DNA of 5,216 nt, taken from contig CANQZT010000109.1 of assembly GCA_947628335.1 (NCBI GenBank), positions 1 through 5,216 of the forward strand. The letters are read 5' to 3'. The notes under the pieces are model-generated. The model did no database searches and was not told the origin of the DNA. It saw only the letters and a program-made list of their open reading frames with translations. The translations under genes were made by a program, and so were the position numbers. Source of the stretch: an uncultured Clostridia bacterium. GTDB taxonomy: Bacteria > Bacillota_A > Clostridia > TANB77 > CAG-508. This document shows positions 1-5,216 of the stretch, piece by piece. Numbering within the stretch: the stretch's first letter is position 1; each line of letters begins with the position of its first letter.

Positions 1-1701
1 ATGTTCGTAAAATAGCCACATTCCTTTTGCTGCATCTATAGCACTTCCACCACCAATTGCTATTATAACATCAGGGTTAAAGTTTTCTATTTGTTTTACA
101 CCTCTTTTAATAGTATCAAATGATGGATCTGGTTCTACTTCTGCAAATATTTCAGAATGGACATATTGTTCTCTATTTCTTAAATGATATAAGATTTTAT
201 CTACATATCCTAATTCTACCATTGATTCATCTGTTACAATAAACGCTCTTGTTATATCTGGCATTTTTTCTAGATAAGCAATTGAACCTGCTTCAAAATA
301 TATTCTTTCTGGAACTTTAAACCATTGCATATTAACCCTCCTTTTTGCAACTCTTTTAATATTTATTAAATTTACGCTTGACACATTTGAAGTAGTAGAA
401 TTTCCTCCAAAAGTTCCACATCCAAGTGTAAGCGATGGCATATTGGTATTATATATATCACCAATTGCACCATGAGTTGATGGAGAATTTACAATAATTC
501 TTCCTGCTTGAAGTCTCTCTGAAAATTCTAATATTGTTTCATCATCTTCTGAATGAATAACTGCTGAATGACCAAGACCACCAAATCTTAATAATGCTTC
601 TGCTTTCGATATTCCCTCTTCTTTAGAATCTACTATATAGTATGTTAGAACTGGACTCAATTTTTCTCTTGAAAATGGGAAATCTACTCCTATCCCTTCT
701 TCATACACCACTAAAACCTTAGTTTCAATTGGTACATCAATTCCTGCTTGTTTTGCTATATCATATGGACTTTGACCAACAATAGAAGAATTTAAAACAA
801 ATCCTTTTTCAGCATTAAACATAGCATTTTTTAATCTTTCTTTTTCCTCTTCATTAATAAAATAACATCCAGCTTCTTTCATAAGTTTTTCAAATTCATC
901 ATGAATTTCTCTGTCTACAATTACTGCTTGCTCTGAAGCACATATCATTCCATTATCAAAAGCCTTTGACATAACTACATCATTAACAGATGTTTTTAAT
1001 TTTGCCGTTTTATCTATATAGCAAGGTACATTTCCAGGTCCTACACCTAATGCTGGCTTTCCACATGAGTAAGCAGCTTTTACCATTCCTGTTCCTCCTG
1101 TTGCAAGAATTAAATCTACATCAGGATGATTCATTAAAAGACTTGTTGCTAAAACAGATGGTTCTTCAATCCATAAAATACAATCCTTTGGTGCTCCTGC
1201 ACTTATTGCAGCATCTCTCATAATGGTCGCCGCTTCCACACTACACTTTTGTGAAGATGGATGAAATCCAAATATGATAACATTTCTTGTTTTTGCTGAA
1301 ATTAATGATTTAAACATTGTAGTAGATGTAGGATTTGTAACAGGTGTAACTCCTGCAATTATTCCTACAGGTTCTGCAATTTCTACATATCCTTCTTCTT
1401 TATTTTCATTTATAATTCCAACTGTTTTATCATATTTTATGCTATGATAAACATATTCTGTTGCAAACATATTTTTTGTAATTTTGTCCTCATATATTCC
1501 TCGTTTCGTTTCTTCTACAGCCATTTTTGCAAGTTTCATATGATTTTCAAGACCTGCCATTGACATTTTCTTTATTATATTATTTACCGTCTCTTGATCT
1601 AATTTTTTATACTCTGTTGATGCCTTTTTTGCTCTTTGCACTAAATCATCAACCATTTTCTTAATTTTTTCTTGTTCTTCTTGTGTAACTTCTCCAGCCA
1701 T
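1..1701 (-). CDS. adhE: Bifunctional acetaldehyde-CoA/alcohol dehydrogenase AdhE, N-terminal 567 residues (3' end outside window)
   Basis: AdhE reduces acetyl-CoA to acetaldehyde and then to ethanol in the cytoplasm, reoxidising two NADH during fermentation. The visible 567 codons read without a stop. The acylating aldehyde dehydrogenase half spans about residues 1-440. It shows a TGGTG nucleotide-binding turn (201-205), GPGNVP (221-226), and FDNGMICASEQ with the catalytic cysteine at Cys254. The inter-domain linker contains VAKRRVNM, with Met458 opening the iron alcohol dehydrogenase half (MQWFKVPERIYFE). That half reaches the GGGS NAD-binding motif (550-553) before the window edge. Family members are about 860-900 residues, so roughly 300 C-terminal residues, including the iron ligands, are missing here. 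The start is ATG at 1701-1699, six bases after a perfect AGGAGG, with a consensus promoter upstream. It is divergent from the penicillin-binding protein gene. An internal AGGAGG-ATG at the domain junction is listed separately. Confidence 0.96.
   Translation of the reverse strand, partial: MAGEVTQEEQEKIKKMVDDLVQRAKKASTEYKKLDQETVNNIIKKMSMAGLENHMKLAKMAVEETKRGIYEDKITKNMFATEYVYHSIKYDKTVGIINENKEEGYVEIAEPVGIIAGVTPVTNPTSTTMFKSLISAKTRNVIIFGFHPSSQKCSVEAATIMRDAAISAGAPKDCILWIEEPSVLATSLLMNHPDVDLILATGGTGMVKAAYSCGKPALGVGPGNVPCYIDKTAKLKTSVNDVVMSKAFDNGMICASEQAVIVDREIHDEFEKLMKEAGCYFINEEEKERLKNAMFNAEKGFVLNSSIVGQSPYDIAKQAGIDVPIETKVLVVYEEGIGVDFPFSREKLSPVLTYYIVDSKEEGISKAEALLRFGGLGHSAVIHSEDDETILEFSERLQAGRIIVNSPSTHGAIGDIYNTNMPSLTLGCGTFGGNSTTSNVSSVNLINIKRVAKRRVNMQWFKVPERIYFEAGSIAYLEKMPDITRAFIVTDESMVELGYVDKILYHLRNREQYVHSEIFAEVEPDPSFDTIKRGVKQIENFNPDVIIAIGGGSAIDAAKGMWLFYEH
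328..342 (-). promoter_or_regulatory. Internal Shine-Dalgarno and in-frame ATG at the AdhE domain junction
   Basis: Inside adhE, AGGAGG (342-337) is followed by a six-base spacer and an in-frame ATG (330-328, Met458). The motif and spacing match those of the gene's own start. The ATG falls on the first conserved residue of the alcohol dehydrogenase domain. The motif comes from a tandem AGG-AGG codon pair for Arg-Arg; I saw no other AGG codon in the visible adhE, where arginine is otherwise AGA or, once, CGA. That a separate alcohol dehydrogenase polypeptide is made is inference. The KR(R)xNM linker is conserved in AdhE proteins, so the protein sequence alone may account for the motif. Confidence 0.45.
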
Positions 1702-1707
1702 AATAGC

Positions 1708-1713
1708 CCTCCT
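1708..1713 (-). promoter_or_regulatory. Ribosome binding site of adhE
   Basis: A perfect AGGAGG lies six bases before the ATG at 1701-1699. It fixes the start of adhE and, together with the promoter, implies strong expression. Confidence 0.9.
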
Positions 1714-1737
1714 TTTTCTTTTTGCTTTTTCATTATA

Positions 1738-1765
1738 ATTATATAGTAAGTTTCATTTTTGTCAA
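1738..1765 (-). promoter_or_regulatory. adhE promoter (sigma-A type)
   Basis: Read on the minus strand, TTGACA (1765-1760) and TATAAT (1743-1738) are both perfect consensus hexamers separated by 16 bases. Transcription would start near 1731, giving a leader of about 30 bases that ends in the AGGAGG. The leader is too short for a riboswitch. A second TATAAT at 1737-1732 is too far from the -35 box (22 bases) to be the main -10. Confidence 0.85.
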
Positions 1766-1771
1766 CAAAAA
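1756..1771. promoter_or_regulatory. Candidate operator: palindrome over the adhE -35 box
   Basis: TTTTTGT and ACAAAAA form a perfect 7-base inverted repeat around a 2-base centre, enclosing the adhE -35 hexamer. A direct repeat, AAGTTTC on the plus strand, occurs at 1748-1754 and 1771-1777, about 23 bases or two helical turns apart, flanking the -35. This could be a repressor site, but simple A/T-rich sequence can produce such a palindrome by chance. The spacing does not fit the redox regulator Rex, whose half-sites lie much further apart. Confidence 0.3.
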
Positions 1772-1795
1772 AGTTTCGATATTTTTTTACTTTTA

Positions 1796-1824
1796 TTGAT
1801 TTTTCTCTTTATATCATATACAAT
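1796..1824 (+). promoter_or_regulatory. Promoter of the penicillin-binding protein gene
   Basis: TTGATT (1796-1801) and TACAAT (1819-1824) are separated by 17 bases, a good sigma-A type match with one change in the -10 and two in the -35. Transcription would begin near 1831, about 30 bases before the ATG. If the gene is truly sporulation-specific, a sigma-E site would be expected instead; I did not recognise one. Confidence 0.6.
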
Positions 1825-1850
1825 TATTTCAATAATATTCTAAAGAAGAC

Positions 1851-1856
1851 GGTGAT
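1851..1856 (+). promoter_or_regulatory. Ribosome binding site of the penicillin-binding protein gene
   Basis: GGTGAT, preceded by AAGAAGAC, lies three bases before the ATG at 1860. It matches the downstream part of the extended Shine-Dalgarno consensus (AAGGAGGTGATC) rather than the usual AGGAGG core. This predicts weaker initiation than at the neighbouring genes. Confidence 0.55.
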
Positions 1857-1859
1857 TTT

Positions 1860-4073
1860 ATGAAACCTAAAAATAAAAAAACAAAAGTACCTTCAAATAC
1901 TGTAACATCAAAAAAAATCAGTTATGTAATGTTCTCTTTGTTTTTCCTTCTTTTTTGTCTTATTATTAGACTTGCTTTTTTGCAATTTGTTCAAGGAGCT
2001 GATTTAAAAGAAAAAGCATTTAAGCAACAAACCGTTAGTCAACTAATTAGTCCAAAAAGAGGAAATATTTTAGATACGAATGGAAAAAGCCTTGCTATTA
2101 GCGCAAAGGTCGATACTGTTTCCATTAATCCTACAAAAATTACAGATAAAACTGAAGCACTTACAAAAGCTAAGAAAGAAAAAGTTGCAAAAGCATTTTC
2201 TGAAATTTTTGAACTAAATTACGATGAAACATTAGAAAAATTAAATAGTACAGCATCTGTTCAAACAATTGCAAAAAAAGTAGAACAAGACAAAATTGAT
2301 GAACTAAAAAATTGGATGAAAGAAAATGATATATCTACTGGTATTAATATAGATGAAGATACCAAAAGATACTATCCTTATAATAATTTAGCATCTTATG
2401 TTATTGGCTTTTGCAATAGTGAAAATCAAGGTATATACGGAGTTGAAAGAAGTTATAACTCATACTTAACTGGTACACCAGGAAAAATTGTTACCTCAAC
2501 TGATGTTAATAAAAACGAAATTTCAGGTGAAGAAGGTCAGCATATTGATGCTGAAAATGGAAATAATATTGTGCTTACAATTGATGCAAACATTCAATCT
2601 ATTGCCGAAAAATATTTAAAAGAAGCTATAGAAAAAAATAATGCTCGTAATGGTAATGTTATTATTATGAAACCTAGTACTGGCGATATTTTAGCAATGG
2701 CTCAATATCCCGATTACGATTTAAATACACCATTTACCCCAACATCTGAATATTGGGCAAGTCGCTGGGAAACACTTAGTTCTTCTGAAAAAACGGAAAT
2801 GTATCGAAATATTATGGTTTCAAGTAGATACGAACCTGGTTCCACTTTTAAGTTAATTAATGCATCTGTTGCTTTAGAAGAAAATATTACAGAAACTGAT
2901 GTTGCTAATGAATTTACCTGTCTTGGATATGAAATGGTAAATGATATCAAAATACGATGTTGGTCAAATCAAGCACATGGGCAACAAACACTAAGGCAAG
3001 TCTTAGAAAATTCATGTAACCCTGGTATGATGCAACTTGCAAAAAAAATTGGATCAAGAAATTTATATAAATATTATCAAGCCTACGGTCTATTTTCCAA
3101 AACAGGAATTGGATTACCTGAAGAAATTAACAGTAGCTTTCATTCTGAAGAAAATGTTGGGCCAGTTGAGCTTGCTACAATGGCATTCGGTCAAAGAATT
3201 AATATTACACCAATTCAACTTGTAACTGCTATTTCTGCAATTGCAAACGATGGTGTACTAATGAAACCAAGAATTGTAAAAGAAATTGTAAATACAGATA
3301 CAAACGCTATTACAAATATAGAACCTACAAAAATACGCCAAGTTATATCTTCTGAAACTGCAACTAAAATGTTAGATATGATGGAATCTGTTGTTTCAGA
3401 AGGAACTGGATCTCCAGGTTCAGTTACTGGCTATTCTGTAGGTGGAAAAACAGGAACCTCTGAGCCACCAGCAGAAGATCCAGATTTTGGATATGTTGCT
3501 TCTTTTGTTGCTGTTTCTCCTGCAGAAAATCCAGAAATAGTTGTTTTAGTTGCATTATATGATCCACATGTTAAAAACTTCCATGGTGGTTCAGTTGCAG
3601 GACCTATTGTATCTAATATTTTATCAGAAGTTTTACCTTATCTTGGTATATCTCCTGACGAAATTAGTGTAGATACCACTACAAGTTCTACATTACAATC
3701 TGTCCCTAATATAGTTAACAAAACTGTAACCGAAGCTGGAAAAATTTTGGACTCTGTTGGGCTTAATTACGATTGTAGCACATCAGGAAATAAAAATGAG
3801 CTTTTGGTAACCGACCAAGTTCCACCTGCTGGAACCCAACTTTATACTGATTCTTCTACAGTAATGCTTTATACTAATGAAAATAGTGTTAGAACTTCTA
3901 CTACTGTTCCCGATTTAACTGGTATGACAGTATCACAAGCCAAAAGCTCACTAGAATCTAAAAAATTGAATATATCTATAGAGGGAAGTTCTGGTACAAT
4001 TGTGTCACAAGAACCTATCAAACAAACTTCTGTAGAACAAGGTACAGTTATAAATGTAAAATTATCTGAATAA
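1860..4073 (+). CDS. SpoVD-like class B penicillin-binding protein (transpeptidase) with two PASTA domains
   Basis: This is a membrane-anchored D,D-transpeptidase that cross-links peptidoglycan at the division septum or spore cortex. In order: a lysine-rich cytoplasmic tail (1-19), one membrane segment (about 20-45), a PBP dimerisation domain opened by KRGNILDTNG (66-75), and the transpeptidase domain (about 235-590). The active-site motifs are complete: STFK with Ser328 and Lys331, SCN (385-387), and KTGT (530-533). Two PASTA domains follow (about 612-674 and 681-736), starting SVPNIVNKTVTEA and TVPDLTGMTVSQA; PASTA domains are known to bind muropeptides or beta-lactams in some proteins. At 737 residues it is longer than Bacillus subtilis SpoVD, which has one PASTA domain, by about the length of a second. 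Cys367 and Cys386 resemble the redox-active pair of SpoVD. The flanking genes are not mraZ, mraW, ftsL or mraY, so it lies outside the usual division cluster. The alternative is a vegetative FtsI/PBP2x-type enzyme. Class B transpeptidase is certain; the SpoVD label is moderate. Confidence 0.93.
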   Translation: MKPKNKKTKVPSNTVTSKKISYVMFSLFFLLFCLIIRLAFLQFVQGADLKEKAFKQQTVSQLISPKRGNILDTNGKSLAISAKVDTVSINPTKITDKTEALTKAKKEKVAKAFSEIFELNYDETLEKLNSTASVQTIAKKVEQDKIDELKNWMKENDISTGINIDEDTKRYYPYNNLASYVIGFCNSENQGIYGVERSYNSYLTGTPGKIVTSTDVNKNEISGEEGQHIDAENGNNIVLTIDANIQSIAEKYLKEAIEKNNARNGNVIIMKPSTGDILAMAQYPDYDLNTPFTPTSEYWASRWETLSSSEKTEMYRNIMVSSRYEPGSTFKLINASVALEENITETDVANEFTCLGYEMVNDIKIRCWSNQAHGQQTLRQVLENSCNPGMMQLAKKIGSRNLYKYYQAYGLFSKTGIGLPEEINSSFHSEENVGPVELATMAFGQRINITPIQLVTAISAIANDGVLMKPRIVKEIVNTDTNAITNIEPTKIRQVISSETATKMLDMMESVVSEGTGSPGSVTGYSVGGKTGTSEPPAEDPDFGYVASFVAVSPAENPEIVVLVALYDPHVKNFHGGSVAGPIVSNILSEVLPYLGISPDEISVDTTTSSTLQSVPNIVNKTVTEAGKILDSVGLNYDCSTSGNKNELLVTDQVPPAGTQLYTDSSTVMLYTNENSVRTSTTVPDLTGMTVSQAKSSLESKKLNISIEGSSGTIVSQEPIKQTSVEQGTVINVKLSE

Positions 4074-4076
4074 AAC

Positions 4077-4113
4077 AAAAAGAAAAGATGAATTTTTCAT
4101 CCTTTCTTTTTTT
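4077..4113. terminator. Bidirectional intrinsic terminator between convergent genes
   Basis: The arms 4077-4092 and 4096-4111 pair over 16 bases with a single A-C mismatch (4086/4102) around a TTT loop (4093-4095). On the plus strand the distal arm ends in a T run (4107-4113) just after the penicillin-binding protein stop. On the minus strand the opposite flank is also T-rich. It can therefore serve both convergent genes. The stop codon of the reductase gene (4097-4099) lies within the stem. Confidence 0.8.
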
Positions 4114-4847
4114 GCATATGATAGCAAACTCTTGCCGTTAATTTTTCTGGAGAAATTTTAGCTAAAAATCTTACTATTTTTATTTTTATTCCTGGTATTA
4201 TCATTAGTTTGCGTTTAAACATATTTTTTATTGCATATTCTGCAACATACTTACTTGACATAGACTTTAATTTAAACTTTACTTCTGCTACATTATTAAA
4301 ATTTGTATCTACAGGGCCTGGACACAAGACACTTACAGAAACTTTTGATTTTTTCTTTTTTAATTCTGTATAAATGCTTCCGTGTTAGTCTTACTATATA
4401 TGATTTTGTTGAATAATATGTTGCCATAAGTGGGCCTGGCATAAATCCTGCAATAGATGCAACATTTAATATATACCCTTTATCTTTTTTTACCATATCT
4501 TGCAAAAATAATTTTGTAAGTATATGGACTGCTGTTATGTTTGTATTTATCATATTAATTTCCTTGTCTAAATCTGTGGTTGTAAATTCACCAAAATCCC
4601 CAAATCCTGCATTGTTAATTACAACATCTATGTTCCTATACCTTAATGTTTTATACAATTCTATACAAGTTTCATAATCCGATAAATCAATAGCTATAAT
4701 TTCTACCTTTGTATTAAGTTCTTCTTTTAATTCATTTAGTTTATTACCATCTCTTGCTACTGCAATAATGTCATATCCCATTTTACTTAACACTCTTGCC
4801 ATATCTCTTCCAATTCCAGAAGATGCCCCTGTTACTAAAGCCTTCAT
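4097..4847 (-). pseudogene. Short-chain dehydrogenase/reductase (SDR), interrupted by a frameshift
   Basis: This is a classical SDR with a Rossmann fold for NAD(P)-dependent oxidation or reduction of a carbonyl/alcohol substrate I cannot name. The start at 4847 follows AGGAGG with a six-base spacer. The first frame gives TGASSGIG (7-14), Arg32 after the second strand (suggesting NADP preference), NNAG (78-81), Ser131, and the catalytic Tyr144/Lys148 of YxxxK. After RLT (to residue 155, base 4383) homology leaves this frame. It resumes one base later with GSIYTELKKKKSKVSVSV and the conserved CPGPVDTNF, continuing to a TGA at 4097. Removing one base at 4380-4382 restores a 249-residue protein, the normal family length. 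Unrepaired, translation stops at 4296-4298, giving 183 residues with a 28-residue foreign tail and no substrate-binding C-terminus. This could be a true mutation or a sequencing error; it is not in a homopolymer longer than two bases. It is the second gene of an operon with the upstream exonuclease. Confidence 0.88.
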
Positions 4848-4853
4848 CTTTTT

Positions 4854-4860
4854 CCTCCTT
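4854..4860 (-). promoter_or_regulatory. Ribosome binding site of the SDR gene, overlapping the exonuclease stop
   Basis: AAGGAGG lies six bases before the ATG at 4847-4845. Its first two bases are also part of the TAA stop (4861-4859) of the upstream exonuclease. This suggests that ribosomes ending the first gene help start the second. Confidence 0.85.
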
Positions 4861-5216
4861 AGTTATTATTCTTTAAATATTCTATATAAATTCTTGCACA
4901 ACATTCACAATCAAATTCTGCTCTATGAAATCCATCCTCTGTTATTCCTATGTATTTTGCTATAGTTCCTAGCTTATGATTTGGAAGTCTTGGATATAAT
5001 TTTCTTCCAATTGCTACAGTATCTATGACTTTATTCTTTGAAAAACTATTTTTAGAATAATTTTGAATAAATTGATAATCAAAATTTGCGTTGTGTGCTA
5101 CTATTGGATAATCACTAATAAATTCTATTAATCTTGGCATTATTTCTTCTATATAAGGACAGTCTTCTACCATTTCATTTGTAATTCCCGTAATGTTTGT
5201 AATGTAGTATGGTATT
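4859..5216 (-). CDS. DEDDh-type 3'-5' exonuclease (DnaQ/PolC-like), C-terminal 118 residues (start outside window)
   Basis: This enzyme would remove nucleotides from the 3' end of DNA (or RNA) with two metal ions; its role could be proofreading, repair or end-trimming. Reading continues without a stop from the right edge to TAA at 4861-4859, so the ATG at 5173 is internal rather than the start. The conserved ITGIT-EMV segment lies partly upstream of that ATG. Numbering visible residues from base 5215: ITGITNEMV (8-16), the Exo II motif VAHNANFDYQFI with Asp46, a conserved Asp65-Thr66, and the Exo III motif HRAEFDCECCA with His97 and Asp102. The Exo I D-x-E pair and the N-terminus lie off the window. 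The protein ends about 16 residues after Exo III, as in stand-alone DnaQ-like exonucleases; an extra N-terminal domain cannot be excluded. It is linked to the SDR gene 11 bases downstream. Confidence 0.9.
   Translation of the reverse strand, partial: IPYYITNITGITNEMVEDCPYIEEIMPRLIEFISDYPIVAHNANFDYQFIQNYSKNSFSKNKVIDTVAIGRKLYPRLPNHKLGTIAKYIGITEDGFHRAEFDCECCARIYIEYLKNNN

Noticed and set aside
990..1223. Plus-strand 77-codon reading frame
   Set aside because: It lies antisense inside well-conserved adhE coding sequence, is a low-complexity Leu/His-rich translation and has no ribosome binding site.
1756..1771. Rex (NADH-sensing repressor) operator upstream of adhE
   Set aside because: Rex sites have TTGT and ACAA half-sites about ten bases apart; here they are separated by two bases, so the match is not convincing.
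1702..1859. Riboswitch or small RNA in the divergent intergenic region
   Set aside because: Both leaders are only about 30 bases from the predicted transcription starts, and the region holds no G/C-rich stem apart from the short promoter palindrome.
2714..2950. Minus-strand 78-codon reading frame within the penicillin-binding protein gene
   Set aside because: It is antisense to the transpeptidase active-site region, where conservation is explained by the plus-strand gene.
4330..4382. Programmed ribosomal frameshift in the SDR gene at its A-rich stretch
   Set aside because: Homology in the second frame (GSIYTEL) already begins upstream of the A runs. The needed shift is +1, whereas slippage on A AAA AAG-type sequences normally gives -1.
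4859..5173. Complete 104-residue exonuclease starting at the ATG at 5173
   Set aside because: The frame stays open to the right edge, and conserved residues (ITGIT) lie upstream of this ATG. The Exo I motif would also be missing, so the gene is truncated by the window edge.
1..5216. CRISPR array, insertion sequence, tRNA or phage/defence gene
   Set aside because: No regularly spaced repeats, terminal inverted repeats, transposase motifs or tRNA-like cloverleaf were seen. Nearly all the sequence is explained by ordinary housekeeping genes.

Overview
This AT-rich window fits a low-GC Firmicute, most likely an anaerobic member of the Clostridia. The evidence is the strong A/T codon bias with AGA as the usual arginine codon, strong AGGAGG ribosome binding sites, near-consensus sigma-A type promoters, a fermentative AdhE, and a SpoVD-like penicillin-binding protein with C-terminal PASTA domains. 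The lineage is inferred from these traits; no marker gene fixes it.

Layout. (1) Bases 1-1701, minus strand: the first 567 codons of adhE, the bifunctional acetaldehyde-CoA/alcohol dehydrogenase. It covers the whole aldehyde dehydrogenase half and the start of the iron alcohol dehydrogenase half, and runs off the left edge. (2) Bases 1702-1859: a short divergent intergenic region with one good promoter for each flanking gene. The adhE -35 box lies inside a small perfect palindrome. (3) Bases 1860-4073, plus strand: a complete 737-residue class B penicillin-binding protein with two PASTA domains, most like SpoVD. (4) Bases 4077-4113: a hairpin terminator with T-rich sequence on both sides, placed between convergent genes. 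(5) Bases 4097-4847, minus strand: a short-chain dehydrogenase/reductase gene interrupted by a one-base frameshift near 4380-4382. (6) Bases 4859-5216, minus strand: the C-terminal 118 residues of a DEDDh (DnaQ/PolC-type) 3'-5' exonuclease, whose start lies beyond the right edge. It is directly upstream of the reductase gene, and its stop codon overlaps that gene's Shine-Dalgarno sequence.

The genes do not form one pathway. adhE is a fermentation gene, the penicillin-binding protein acts in septal or spore cortex peptidoglycan synthesis, and the exonuclease-reductase pair looks like a small translationally linked operon of general functions. I see no mobile element, CRISPR array, tRNA, rRNA or defence system. 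The most notable points are a perfect Shine-Dalgarno sequence inside adhE just before an in-frame ATG at the domain boundary, the broken reductase gene, and the cysteine pair in the penicillin-binding protein that resembles the redox switch described for SpoVD.
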